Origin: JABDQZ01 sp050049775
Lineage (GTDB): Bacteria > Pseudomonadota > Gammaproteobacteria > Chromatiales > Chromatiaceae
DNA: 58,134 nt
Assembly (NCBI GenBank): GCA_050049775.1
Contig: JASFVP010000017.1
Coordinates: 1 to 58,134 of the forward strand
Direction: 5' to 3'
Shown here in pieces: positions 36,268-47,000 of this stretch. The notes beneath the pieces were generated by a model. It ran no database searches, had not been told where the DNA came from, and saw only the letters and a list, made by a program, of their open reading frames with translations. Made by a program: the position numbers and the translations under genes. The number at the start of each line of letters is the position of its first letter. Position 1 is the first letter of the stretch.

Positions 36268-38877
36268 TCAACTTTCCTGCAGTAACTGTTTCAGCTCATA
36301 AATCAGATCCAGCGCCTGCCGGGCACTGAGTTCATCCACATCGATCTCTTGCAACGCCTGTTCCACGGCGCTGGGCGTTTTTTCCTCGACGACATCAAAC
36401 AGCGATAACTGGTTAATGCTTTGATCGGCATGGGCGCGTGCGCTTTGTTCCAGTTGCAGCAGGCGTTTGCGTGCTTGCTGGATGACGGCTTTCGGCACGC
36501 CGGCCAGGGCGGCGACCTGCAGACCATAGCTCTGGCTGGCCGGTCCCTGTTTCACGGCGTGCATAAAAACGATGCTGTCGCCATGCTCGATCGCATCCAG
36601 ATGCACATTGGCAATGCCACTGTATTCATCCGGCAAGGTAGTCAGCTCAAAATAGTGCGTCGCGAACAGGGTATAGGCGCGAATACGGCTGGCCAGCTCA
36701 ACCGCACAGGCCCAGGCCAGCGACAGGCCATCGAAGGTGCTGGTGCCACGGCCGATTTCATCCATGAGCACCAGCGACAGCTCGGTGGCGTTGTTGAGGA
36801 TGGTGGCGGTTTCCTGCATTTCGACCATGAACGTCGAGCGACCGCCGGCCAGATCATCGGACGCGCCGATGCGCGAAAAGATGCGATCGACGGGGCCGAG
36901 CTCGGCGCTGTCGGCCGGTACGTAACTGCCGGCATACGCCAGCAGGACAATCAGTGCATTCTGGCGCATGAAAGTGGATTTACCGCCCATATTGGGGCCG
37001 GTGATGATGAGCATGCGGGTAGCATCGCTGATGTCGAGCGGATTGGCGACAAACGATTGCTCACTGACCTGTTCCACCACCGGGTGCCGGCCCTGCTGAA
37101 TACATAATCCCGGTGTGCTGGAAAAGCTCGGGCGGCACAGCTCTAAAGTCTCGGCGCGTTCGGCCAGGTTGGCCAGTACATCGACCGTGGCGATGGTGGT
37201 CGCGGTTTGCTGTAGTACCGGTACATGCGGGATCAGTTGCTCGAGCAACTCGTCATACAGCATTTTTTCACGTGCCAGCGAACGCTCGCGCGCCGATAAC
37301 ACCTGGTCTTCGAAACGCTTGAGTTCCGGTGTGATGAAGCGTTCGGCCGACTTGAGTGTCTGGCGGCGCACATAATCGGCCGGTACGTTTTCGGACTGGC
37401 TACGGCCAATCTCGATGTAATAACCGTGCACACGGTTGTAGCGCACTTTCAGGCTGTCGATGCCGCTGCGCTGTTTTTCACGCTGCTCCAGGTCGATCAG
37501 GAACTGATCGGCGTGTTGTGACATGTGGCGCAGTTCGTCGAGCTCTTGGTCGTAACCCGGCGCCAGCACACCGCCGTCGCGTATCACCACGGGCGGTAAT
37601 TCGACCACCGCCTGTTGCAGTAACTGACATTGCTCGCTGTGCAATTCGATGGCCGGTGTCAGCAGGCCAAGAAAGTCGCCCGGCAATTGTTCGACTTGCT
37701 GCTTCAACTGCGGCAGTTGCGCCAGCGAGTCGCGCAACGTGGCAAGATCACGCGGGCGCGCTGATTTGAGCGCGACACGTGCCAGGATGCGTTCGACATC
37801 ACCGACCTGTTGCAGCAGGTCCTGCAGGGTGCTGAAGGCTTGTTGCTTGAGCAGGGTTTCAATGCAACCGTGGCGATAGCTGACCAGCTCGATATCACGC
37901 GATGGCTGGTTCAGCCAGCGGCGTAACAAACGGCTGCCCATGCTGGTGGCGCAACGATCAAACAAGGCCAGCAAGGTATTGCTGTTGTCACTGCTGACGC
38001 TGCTGTCGATTTCCAGATTACGGCGGGTGGCCGCGTCGATGATGATGTGGTCTTCACGGCGCTCGACCTTCAGGCCGGTGATGTGCGGCAGGGCGCTGCG
38101 TTGGGTGTCATTGATGTAATCCAGTACGCAGCCGGCGGCGCGAATCGCATCGGGCATGTCGTTGCAACCAAAGCCGCTCAGGTCGTGCGTGCCAAACTGT
38201 TTGGTCAGCAGGCGCTGGGCGGTTTCCAGATCAAAATGCCAGCCGGCACGGCGCGTCAGGCTGCTGCCCGGCGGAATGCGCGCCCCCGGATCACTGTCTT
38301 CCTCGGCCAGGATCTCGGACGGCTTGAGACGTTCCAGTTCACTGCTGAGTGCTTCGTTGTCAGGCAGTTGCTGCAGGACAAAATGACCGGAGGACAGGTT
38401 CAGCACCGCCAGGCCAATGTGCTGGTTGGAACGGTGCAGTGCGGCGAGCAGGTTGTCGCTGCGCTCTTCCATGAGCGAGTCGTCGGTCACGGTGCCGGGG
38501 GTGACGATACGTACCACCTGGCGTTCGACCGGCCCCTTGCTGGTAGCCGGGTCGCCAATCTGTTCGCAGATCGCCACCGACTGACCGGCCTTGACCAGTT
38601 TGGCCAGATAGTTCTCGGCGGCGTGGTAAGGCACGCCCGCCATCGGAATCGGCTTGCCATCGGTCTTGCCACGCTTGGTCAACGTGATGTTGAGCAGGCG
38701 TGCGGCTTTTTCAGCATCGTCAAAAAACAGCTCGTAAAAATCACCCATGCGATAAAACAGCAGCTTGTCGCCGTGCTGTTCCTTGATGCTCAAATATTGC
38801 TGCATCATGGGCGTGTGCTGTGATTTATTGCTGCTGGCTTTGTGGCTTGTTTGGTTCATTGACAATGTGGAATTCAA
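36268..38877 (-). CDS. mutS: DNA mismatch repair protein MutS
   Basis: MutS recognises mismatches and starts methyl-directed repair. The protein has 869 residues. The mismatch-reading motif GDFYELF lies near residue 46. The C-terminal ATPase has Walker A TGPNMGGKSTFMRQ (about 625-640), Walker B VLMDEIGRGTSTFDGLSLA and the downstream FATHYFELT. The C-terminal region has the usual DELSARQALDLIYELKQLL dimer/tetramer helix. The first Met may be internal (MNQTSHKASS or MMQQYLSIKEQ), as the N-terminal 20 residues are not conserved. No mutL is nearby. In many relatives mutS sits close to pncC-recA, which here lies 9 kb away. Confidence 0.96.
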   Translation of the reverse strand: MNSTLSMNQTSHKASSNKSQHTPMMQQYLSIKEQHGDKLLFYRMGDFYELFFDDAEKAARLLNITLTKRGKTDGKPIPMAGVPYHAAENYLAKLVKAGQSVAICEQIGDPATSKGPVERQVVRIVTPGTVTDDSLMEERSDNLLAALHRSNQHIGLAVLNLSSGHFVLQQLPDNEALSSELERLKPSEILAEEDSDPGARIPPGSSLTRRAGWHFDLETAQRLLTKQFGTHDLSGFGCNDMPDAIRAAGCVLDYINDTQRSALPHITGLKVERREDHIIIDAATRRNLEIDSSVSSDNSNTLLALFDRCATSMGSRLLRRWLNQPSRDIELVSYRHGCIETLLKQQAFSTLQDLLQQVGDVERILARVALKSARPRDLATLRDSLAQLPQLKQQVEQLPGDFLGLLTPAIELHSEQCQLLQQAVVELPPVVIRDGGVLAPGYDQELDELRHMSQHADQFLIDLEQREKQRSGIDSLKVRYNRVHGYYIEIGRSQSENVPADYVRRQTLKSAERFITPELKRFEDQVLSARERSLAREKMLYDELLEQLIPHVPVLQQTATTIATVDVLANLAERAETLELCRPSFSSTPGLCIQQGRHPVVEQVSEQSFVANPLDISDATRMLIITGPNMGGKSTFMRQNALIVLLAYAGSYVPADSAELGPVDRIFSRIGASDDLAGGRSTFMVEMQETATILNNATELSLVLMDEIGRGTSTFDGLSLAWACAVELASRIRAYTLFATHYFELTTLPDEYSGIANVHLDAIEHGDSIVFMHAVKQGPASQSYGLQVAALAGVPKAVIQQARKRLLQLEQSARAHADQSINQLSLFDVVEEKTPSAVEQALQEIDVDELSARQALDLIYELKQLLQES

Positions 38878-39197
38878 AATTTTTCAGCTTGCCGGGTGTC
38901 AGCGAATGCGATGAGCAGAATGACAAGGCCTCAGCTGAGCCGGTTTCCCGGATTGCCTCGCTGGTCTGTCCGCTCATGATAACAAGCCGGCCAGCATCCG
39001 GTCATTGTTTTCCGCATTGCAGGCGCCAAGCAGGTGCGTCGGGGGTGTGACGCGGCTTGCAGCCGGCATTTATCGGAAAATCAGACTGTTAAAGTACTGT
39101 CAACGACAGCCGATGCATAGTTTTGACGACAGACCACGCCAATAATAAGCGGAACTGCAACTGGCGCACGGAATGACAGTAACTTCTGGGAGAGATA
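38878..39197. other. 320-base gap between mutS and the leader ORF
   Basis: No gene of normal length is seen. The region must hold the mutS promoter on the minus strand and the promoter of the c-di-GMP gene on the plus strand. An inverted repeat CTGTCAACGACAG lies at 39097-39109. The heptamer TGACAGT occurs at 39174-39180 and in reverse at 39096-39102, with one more at 39199-39205 just beyond. No clear sigma-70 pair was identified. Confidence 0.5.
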
Positions 39198-39260
39198 ATG
39201 ACAGTGGTTATCCGCTTTTGTGTCCGCTTTAGCCGTATTTCAGGCTGTTGCAGTAAATGA
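39198..39260 (+). CDS. Possible 20-codon leader ORF coupled to the c-di-GMP gene
   Basis: ATG 39198 has a good ribosome-binding site (GGGAGAG at 39188-39194). It opens a 20-codon frame reading MTVVIRFCVRFSRISGCCSK with stop TGA at 39258-39260. That stop overlaps ATG 39257 of the large downstream gene in the ATGA arrangement. The large gene has no comparable ribosome-binding site of its own, so translation through the leader may control it. Three of the 20 residues are Cys. No conservation could be tested, and a chance ORF is possible. Confidence 0.4.
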   Translation: MTVVIRFCVRFSRISGCCSK

Positions 39261-42200
39261 TGTTATCAAAGTGCAAAATTTCCGGGTTGACCGGACGGCC
39301 ATTTCTGATGTGGCTGCTGCTGTCGTGGATGTCTTTGTCGGTCGGCCAGGCGCTGGCCAATGATACCCCCCGGATTCTGGTGGTACATGCCTACAGCCAG
39401 GATTATCCCTGGACCAGACAGCAACATGAGGCTTTTCGTGAGGGCCTCGATCAGGCATTGGCCATGCCGGCGAATATCAAAACCGAATACCTGGACACCA
39501 AGCGCCTGCAATTTGATGCCGGTTACCGCGCCTTTTTCGCCAGTTACATGGAACGTAAATATCGCGATTTCCGACCGCATGCGTTGTATCTGACCGACGA
39601 CAATGCACTGCAGTTCGGTCTGACAGAATTGCGCACCGTCTTTCCCGGCACGCCGATGTTTTTTTCCGGCGTCAACGATTATTCGGTACTCGACAAGCTC
39701 GACGCGACCCGGGTGACCGGTGTGTTCGAGAAAAAACAGATTGGTCCCAATCTTGATTTGTTGCAGCAGTTACTGGGTGAAGTCGGTGAGATTATTGCGG
39801 TTGGTGACAATTCCAATACCTATCAGGTCATCAAACGGGAGTTGCAGCGGGAACTGGCCTCCCGGCCGGATATGCGGATCCGTTATGTCAGTGACAGGCA
39901 TCTGGACGTTATTTTGCTGCACCTGCAGGAGCAGCCACAGGCGACTGTGTTGCTGACGACGCTGGGCGCTGTGCGCAACAGCCAGGGGGAAGTCGTCAAT
40001 ATCGAGAATACCATACGACGTATTGCGGCGAGCGGCACCCGGATTGTTGTGAGCATGGAAGACGCCTATTTGTATGGTGGCGTGCTGGGTGGTTATGTCA
40101 CCAGCGCCACCGCCCAGGGAAAGGCGGCCGCATCACTGATGCAGGCTTTTTTGAACGGCACCCCGGTCAGTGCATTACCGCCGATGACTGAAAGTCCGAA
40201 TCAATACATGTTCGATGACCGCGTGCTCGACAAGTTGCAGCTGAAGCTGCCGGCAGCGATTGCAGAACAGGCGATGGTGCTGCAGCCACGTGAAAGCCTG
40301 TATCAGCGTTATCGCCTCGCGATACTGGTTGTGCTGGTGTTTCTTGCGCTAGCTTTGCTGGCCACCCTGTTGTTGCATGTGATGCAGGTGTCACGCAAAA
40401 ACCGCACGCTGCAACAGCAGTCAATCATGTTGAAATTCCAGGGCAAGCAACTGCAACAAAGCGAAGAGCGTTATCGCTTGTTGTTTGAGCTTTCGGAAGA
40501 TCCGATGTTGTTGATCAAGGATAACGAATTTGTGCTCGCCAATGATGCCGCCGGGCGCCTGCTTGGCTACCAGAGCGCAGCGGAGTTGCAGATGGTGCAT
40601 CCTTCCAGGCTGTCGCCGGAGCGCCAGCCGGATGGCCGCCTGTCATTTGAGAAAGCCAACGAAATGATGCAGGTTGCTTATGAAATCGGCTATTACCGCT
40701 TTGAGTGGGAACACCTGAAAAAAAATGGCGAGCCACTGCAGATCGAGGTATCGCTGACGCGTATTCCGTATGATGACGGCTATTCGCTGTTCTGTGTCTG
40801 GCACGACATCACCGACTGGCGCAAGGCCGAGCAGGCCTTGCGGGAAAAATCCACCTACCTGAACAGCCTGTTAAGCGCATCGGTCAATGTCGGTTTTATC
40901 GCCGCCGATGCGGATCTCAACATCAATTACTACAACGATTCAGCGGCGCTGATTCTCGGCGTGCAGCCGAATGAATTGCAGGGTAAAAGCATACACTTCT
41001 TCCACGACCTGGAAGGTGGCGTTCCCGGTGATCGCCTGCAGGCAGCTCTGGAATTGTGTCAGGAACAGGGTGAATACCGCTTTTCCATGACGCGAAATGT
41101 CGAAAACGGCAAACAGCTGGTGGATGCCAGGCTATCGTCCATCTGGGATGATTCGCATGTGCTGAAGGGTTATATGTTCATGGTTGAGGACGTCACCAAG
41201 CAGCACGAAGCCGAGGAACTCATCAAATATCAGGCGAACTACGACCATTTGACCAATTTGCCCAACCGTCGCACCTTGCTGGAACGTCTCGATCAGACGG
41301 TGTCACGTTGCAAGCGCCACCATCACCTGGGTGCGGTGCTGTTTGTTGATCTGGACAACTTCAAACACATCAACGACCGTCTGGGTCACACCATTGGCGA
41401 TGGGTTGTTGCAACAGGTAGCCGAACGTATGTTGGCCTCGGTGCGCAGTGAGGATACCGTGGCGCGCCTCGGTGGTGATGAATTTGTCATTCTGCTTTCT
41501 GAAATCGGCGATACGCTGGGGCAGGCGATCGACGATGCCACACTGGTGGCGGAAAAACTGCAGTTGGTGGTGGCCCGGCCGTATACGATCGAAGGCCATG
41601 AAGTGCGCACCGGCTCCAGCCTCGGTATTTCAATTTTTCCCAGCATGAATGAATCGGCTGACGACATCCTGCGCCAGGCGGACACCGCCATGTATCAGGC
41701 CAAGGAGGCCGGACGTAACAACTACAAGTTTTTCTCACCGGAAATGCAGCAGAAAGTGGAAGCGCGCACACAGCTGCTGCATGAACTACATCAAGCCGTC
41801 GAGCGACAGGAATTCCAGGTGTACTTCCAGCCGCAATCTGATCTGCATGGCCGGCTGGTCGGGGTGGAAGCACTGGTGCGCTGGCAGCATCCGCAAAAAG
41901 GCCTGGTGTATCCGGACACCTTTATACCACTGGCCGAGGAAAGCGGCCTGATCGATGCCATCAGCGAATTTGTGTTGTACCAGTCGCTGGTCAAGCAACT
42001 TGAATGGACGCGTGATTATCCGGACAGTCTGCTGTGTCGTATTGCCGTGAATGTCAGCGCCAAGCAGTTTCAGCAGGACGATTTTGTCGAGAAGATCATC
42101 AATACCCTCAAGGTGGTCGGCAATGATCCGGCCATGTTGACACTGGAACTGACCGAAAGCATGTTGCTGGACAACATCGACCAGACCATCGCCAAGATGC

Positions 42201-42568
42201 AGGAATTGAAAAAAATCGGTGTACGTTTCTCGATTGATGATTTTGGTACCGGCTACTCCTCACTGGCGTATCTCAAGCGTTTGCCGATCAGTGAGATCAA
42301 GATTGATCGTTCCTTCGTGCAGGATATTTTCAGCGACCCGAACGATTCCGCACTGGTGAAAATGATTCTGAGTCTTGCGAAACAGCTGAATCTCGAAGTC
42401 GTCGCCGAGGGGGTTGAAACCCGGTCGATTCGCGATGCATTGGTCGAATATGGCTGTCAGTGTTTCCAGGGCTATTACTTCGGCAAGCCGATGCCGGCGA
42501 ATAAATTCGAGCAACGCTTCCTGGCTTCGGACAATATTCTGTCAACCAAATCACTGAGGCTGGTCTAG
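39257..42568 (+). CDS. Membrane c-di-GMP enzyme: ABC substrate-binding-like sensor, PAS, PAS, GGDEF, EAL
   Basis: The protein has 1103 residues. A signal/anchor (about 14-34) precedes a periplasmic domain (38-345) of the ABC_sub_bind type (RILVVHAYSQDYPWTRQQHE, MFFSGVNDYS, VSMEDAYLYGGVLGGYV). A membrane helix lies at 353-377, followed by PAS1 (about 403-522) and PAS2 (533-650). GGDEF is intact at 739-743 with RxxD at 730-733 (RSED). EAL is canonical at 871-873, with DDFGTGYSS and EIKIDRSFV, so phosphodiesterase activity is likely and cyclase activity possible. The periplasmic part should bind a small ligand, unidentified. It may be translationally coupled to a 20-codon leader ORF. A dual-receiver GGDEF gene follows after 82 bases. 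Confidence 0.92.
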   Translation: MMLSKCKISGLTGRPFLMWLLLSWMSLSVGQALANDTPRILVVHAYSQDYPWTRQQHEAFREGLDQALAMPANIKTEYLDTKRLQFDAGYRAFFASYMERKYRDFRPHALYLTDDNALQFGLTELRTVFPGTPMFFSGVNDYSVLDKLDATRVTGVFEKKQIGPNLDLLQQLLGEVGEIIAVGDNSNTYQVIKRELQRELASRPDMRIRYVSDRHLDVILLHLQEQPQATVLLTTLGAVRNSQGEVVNIENTIRRIAASGTRIVVSMEDAYLYGGVLGGYVTSATAQGKAAASLMQAFLNGTPVSALPPMTESPNQYMFDDRVLDKLQLKLPAAIAEQAMVLQPRESLYQRYRLAILVVLVFLALALLATLLLHVMQVSRKNRTLQQQSIMLKFQGKQLQQSEERYRLLFELSEDPMLLIKDNEFVLANDAAGRLLGYQSAAELQMVHPSRLSPERQPDGRLSFEKANEMMQVAYEIGYYRFEWEHLKKNGEPLQIEVSLTRIPYDDGYSLFCVWHDITDWRKAEQALREKSTYLNSLLSASVNVGFIAADADLNINYYNDSAALILGVQPNELQGKSIHFFHDLEGGVPGDRLQAALELCQEQGEYRFSMTRNVENGKQLVDARLSSIWDDSHVLKGYMFMVEDVTKQHEAEELIKYQANYDHLTNLPNRRTLLERLDQTVSRCKRHHHLGAVLFVDLDNFKHINDRLGHTIGDGLLQQVAERMLASVRSEDTVARLGGDEFVILLSEIGDTLGQAIDDATLVAEKLQLVVARPYTIEGHEVRTGSSLGISIFPSMNESADDILRQADTAMYQAKEAGRNNYKFFSPEMQQKVEARTQLLHELHQAVERQEFQVYFQPQSDLHGRLVGVEALVRWQHPQKGLVYPDTFIPLAEESGLIDAISEFVLYQSLVKQLEWTRDYPDSLLCRIAVNVSAKQFQQDDFVEKIINTLKVVGNDPAMLTLELTESMLLDNIDQTIAKMQELKKIGVRFSIDDFGTGYSSLAYLKRLPISEIKIDRSFVQDIFSDPNDSALVKMILSLAKQLNLEVVAEGVETRSIRDALVEYGCQCFQGYYFGKPMPANKFEQRFLASDNILSTKSLRLV

Positions 42569-42650
42569 CCGATGTGATCGGCTGCCGCTCTAAAGTATGT
42601 AGCGGCCGCGCCGCTAGGTTGGGTTGTCGCCGTAATGTGGATCTTCACCT

Positions 42651-43922
42651 ATGCCCGTGAATTGGGATGCAAATGCCGATTCGGTACTGATTGTTGAAGA
42701 CAGCAAGTCCATCGCCACGCTGTTACAGGCCAGTATCAGCCGTGTTCCGGAAATTAAATCCTTCCTCGCTGGCAGCCTGTCGGAAGCCAGAATCATGCTG
42801 GAGCAGAATGCCCGGCGTTTTTTTGTCGCCATTCTCGACCTGAACCTGCCGGATGCGACCGAAGGTGAAGTGGTTGACCTGGTGCAGTCCAAAGGTATTC
42901 CGGTGGTTGTGCTGACCGGTTCGCTGGATGAAAAAATACGTGACCGGATGTTCCAGAAACAGGTGGCCGACTATGTGGTGAAGCGCCAGCTTTCCGGTAT
43001 CGAGTACGTAGTCAGGTTGACGCATCGCATCTACGCCAGCCGTGAGCGGCACATTCTGGTGGTGGATGATTCGCGTTCTTTCCGCTTGTATGTCGAAAGC
43101 CTGCTGAATAACCACGGATATCGCACGCTGACCGCAGAGAACGGGGAAGAGGGTCTGGCGATACTCAAGGAACATCCCAAAATCGTGCTGGTGGTGACCG
43201 ATTACAACATGCCGAAAATGGATGGTCTCGACATGATTCTGGAAATGCGCAAGGTGCGCAGCTGCGATGACCTGGCGATCATCGGTCTTTCCGATGCCCG
43301 GCAGGACGGCTTGTCGCACAAGCTGCTGAAAAACGGTGCCAGTGATTTTCTCGGCAAGCCGTTTCAGGTGGAGGAGTTCTACTGCCGTGTGGATCAGAAC
43401 ATCGACATGATTCACCACATCCGCCAGGCGCGGGAGGCCGCCAATCGGGATTTCCTCACCCAGTGCTATAACCGCCGCTACTTTTTCGAACATGGCCAGC
43501 GCCTGTATGCCATGGCGCGCAATGGCGACATCCATATCAGTCTGGCGATGATCGATGCGGATTATTTCAAGATGATCAACGACAAGTTCGGCCATCAGAT
43601 CGGCGACGATGCGCTCGTGCTTATCGCGCGCCTGTTGCGCGAAGGGCTGGGCAGCAACGGCATACTGGCGCGCATCGGGGGAGAGGAGTTTGCTATCCTC
43701 TACGTGCATAAGCAGCCGATGGCGGCAGAGGATCTGTTTGATCGCTTTCGCGAAATGGTCAGCAATTATGAAATGCTGACCGGCGCACAGCGTGTGCCCC
43801 TGTCGGTGAGCATTGGTTGCACGCAAAACCTGATGGGCTCGCTCGATGAAATGCTCCGCAAGGCCGACGAAGGCGTTTACCAGGCCAAGGCCGCCGGGCG
43901 CAACCGACTGGTGTGTAACTGA
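42651..43922 (+). CDS. Response regulator diguanylate cyclase: REC, REC, GGDEF
   Basis: The protein has 423 residues and is cytosolic. The first receiver (about 10-125) has phosphoacceptor Asp63 (AILDLNLPD), VVLTG and a Lys in YVVKRQ. The second (133-250) has HILVVDDSRS, Asp184 (VTDYNMPKMDG), IGLSD and GKPF. The GGDEF domain (about 262-423) has the active motif GGEEF at 343-347 and MIDADYFKMINDKFGHQIGD. The inhibitory RxxD is not conserved (GSNG at the matching place), so product inhibition through this site is unlikely. It resembles the PleD layout but with two apparently intact receivers. No histidine kinase lies beside it. The GTP-binding and metal residues are present. Confidence 0.93.
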   Translation: MPVNWDANADSVLIVEDSKSIATLLQASISRVPEIKSFLAGSLSEARIMLEQNARRFFVAILDLNLPDATEGEVVDLVQSKGIPVVVLTGSLDEKIRDRMFQKQVADYVVKRQLSGIEYVVRLTHRIYASRERHILVVDDSRSFRLYVESLLNNHGYRTLTAENGEEGLAILKEHPKIVLVVTDYNMPKMDGLDMILEMRKVRSCDDLAIIGLSDARQDGLSHKLLKNGASDFLGKPFQVEEFYCRVDQNIDMIHHIRQAREAANRDFLTQCYNRRYFFEHGQRLYAMARNGDIHISLAMIDADYFKMINDKFGHQIGDDALVLIARLLREGLGSNGILARIGGEEFAILYVHKQPMAAEDLFDRFREMVSNYEMLTGAQRVPLSVSIGCTQNLMGSLDEMLRKADEGVYQAKAAGRNRLVCN

Positions 43923-44099
43923 AAATTCCCGGCAGGCACGCGTTTTTGCCTGGCCACAACATCGCTGCATTTTTTTCGCACAGGGCGGGGATTTTTATTC
44001 CTGCTGCGGTTAAGCTAGGCGCACTGGTTTCAATAAAGAATTCATACGGACAGCCGTTATCAGACAACAGGCTGCAAGGGACCCGATTGGAAGAATTTT

Positions 44100-47000
44100 G
44101 TGATTCGTAGGCTGGTTTTTTTTCAAAATTTATTGCTGGCATTGTTGTTGACATGCACCACCGGATTGACCCTGGCAGCGGGCGTTTCTCCCGAGGATTT
44201 CCTGACCGCTGAAGAGCAACAGTGGCTGCAGCAGCACGACAGCATCCGCCTCGGTGTCGACCCTTCATGGCAGCCGTTTGAGTTCATTGACGAGAATGGC
44301 AAATACCAGGGGCTGGCGGCGTCATACACCGCTCTGCTGAGTAATCTGCTCAACATCAAAACCCGGCCGCTCACCGGACTCAGTTGGTCCGACCTGTTGC
44401 AACAGGCCAAACAGGGCGGCGTCGATGTGTTTCCCTGTGTGGTGGAAACACCGCAACGTTCAGAATATCTGAATTTTACCCGTCCCTATCTGGATTTCCC
44501 GATGGTCATCCTGAGCCGCGACGACACCGGCTTTATCAAAGGTCTCGACGATGTGGCGAATCATGAGATAGGTGTCGTCAAAGACTATGCGACGGTGGAT
44601 TTCCTGTCGCGTGATTTTCCGGATATGCGCCTGCGCAGCTACCAGACCCTTGAGGACGGCCTGCGGGATTTGTCACTCGGTCGCATCGATTACTTCATCG
44701 ATAACCTGGCATCGGTGACGCACGTCATTCAAAGTCGTGGTTTCACCAATCTCCAGGTGGCGGCCAATACCCCGTATTCCTTCAAGCTCGCCTACGCCGT
44801 GAGGAAGGATTGGCCGGAGCTGGCCTCAATTCTCGACAAGGCGCTGGCGCAGATTTCCGACACCCAGAAAACCCGGCTGCAGCAGCAATGGATTTCCTTG
44901 CGTTATGCCGGCATCGTTGACTGGCGGACGCTTGTCGTCGGCGGCATTATCGTCGCTGTGGTCGTGTTGACGTTGTCGACGCTGCTGTATTATCGCAGCC
45001 GCCTGCTGAAAACCGAACTGCAGTCACGCGAAAAGGACAACCTGATCGGCCGGATCGCCCAGGCGCTCGACGTCAAGCAGGGCGACTCTTTCTTCGAGGA
45101 ACTCACCACCCAGTTGGCGAATGCCCTGCAGGCGGACATGGCTTATGTCGGTTTGTTTGCGAATCACATGAAGCAGCTGGATGTGTTTGCTGTTTACGGT
45201 GACGGAAAAATGCTGCCGACTTTTACGGTTGGGCTGAAAAACACCGCGTGCGGGGAGGCTCGGCGGGAGAAAATGTGCGTTTATCCCAAAGCTGCACAGC
45301 AGGTTTTTCCAGAGGACCAAAGTCTGGCGGACATGCAGGTCGAGGGTTATATCGGCAAACGTCTGGACGATTCTGCCGGTCAGCCGCTGGGTGTACTGGC
45401 GGTGCTGTCGCATCAATCGATTGAGGATGTTGAACTGGCAGAAAAACTGATTCGCATTTTTGGCGTGCGCGCCGCCGTCGAGATCGAGCGCCATAACAGC
45501 GCCGAAACACTGCGCAAGTTGTCACTGGCGGTAGAGTTCAGCCCCAACGCGGTCATCGTCACCGACGTCAAGGGCCATATCGAATACGTCAATCCGCGCT
45601 TTAGCGAAATCACCGGTTACACATCAGACGAAGTGGTCGGTCAGATACACCAGACTTTCAGCCCGAACCAGGACGAACCGGAACGACAGATGCAGATCAT
45701 GTACAACCTGCATGCCGGCAAACAGTGGCAGGGCGAAATGTACAATCGCAAAAAGGACGGCTCCGGTTACTGGTCGACCGAGCACATTGCGCCGATTTTC
45801 AATGACGCCGGTGTGATGACGCATTTTGTTGCCATGCAGCAGGACATTACCGAAGCCTATGAAGCCTCGCAGCAGATCCACTACCAGGCCCGCCACGATG
45901 GCCTGACCGGCCTGATCAACCGCATCGAGTTTGAAAACCGCCTGGAGCAGGCGGTGCGTGGGGCGCACCGCAATGGCGAGCAACATGTGTTGTGTTTTCT
46001 CGATCTGGACCAGTTCAAGATCGTCAATGATACCTCTGGCCATGTCGCTGGCGACGAGATGTTGCGCCAGATCGGCAAAATGCTGCGCGAGCATCTGCGT
46101 GAGGCCGACACACTGGCCAGGCTGGGCGGTGATGAGTTTGCCGTGCTGATGCTCAATTGCTCGATCAGCGAAGCGCGCCTCAAGGCATCCGAGATCCTGC
46201 AACTGTTTGAACAGTTCCGTTTCCCGTGGGAGGAGCGTGTCTTCACGGTGGGCGTCAGCATCGGTATCACCACCATCGACGAGATGACGCATTCCGCTAC
46301 CGAGGTGCTCAAGTACGCCGACATCGCCTGCTATGCCGCCAAGGATGCCGGCCGTAACCGGGTGCATATCTACCAGACCGACGATGAGAAAGTCATGACC
46401 CGCAGCGGTGAGATGCTGTGGGCGCCACGCATCTCTGAAGCGCTGGAGCAGGATCGTTTCCAGTTGTACGCCCAGGTGATCAAGCCAACCGATGTCGAGG
46501 CCAGATTCGAGCACTACGAGATACTGATCCGCTTGCTCGACGAATACGACGAGATCATTCCGCCGGGCGCTTTTCTGCCGGCAGCCGAACGCTATAACCT
46601 GATCACGCGCATTGACCTGTGGGTGATTGATCATGCGTTTGACTGGCTGCAGCAGCACGTCGACAAATTTCCGCCGGAGACGCATTTTTCCATCAACCTG
46701 TCCGGTCAGTCGATCGGTGATGACATCGTGCTGGGGCATCTGGAGAAACTGCTGGCCTCGGCCGTGGTGGCGCCGCAGCGTGTCAACTTCGAGGTTACCG
46801 AAACCTCGGCCATCGCCAACCTGCAGCAGGCCAATCACTTCATCCGTCGCATCAAGGAATACGGCTCCGGCTTTTCACTGGATGATTTCGGCAGCGGCCT
46901 GTCGTCGTTCGGCTATTTGAAAAACCTGGATGTCGACACGCTCAAGATTGACGGCATGTTCGTCAAGGACATTCTCGACGATCCGATCGATGCCGCCATG

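Noticed and set aside
39097..39109. LexA box at CTGTCAACGACAG
   Set aside because: The arms are CTGT and ACAG but the spacer is five bases, not eight, and the downstream gene is not an SOS gene.
42723..43970. Minus-strand open frame of 415 codons opposite the dual-receiver GGDEF gene
   Set aside because: It is a shadow of an intact gene with all receiver and GGDEF motifs on the other strand.
45624..46838. Minus-strand open frame of 404 codons inside the GGDEF-EAL gene at 44100-47192
   Set aside because: The plus strand encodes intact GGDEF and EAL domains. The antisense frame has no recognisable motif or ribosome-binding site.
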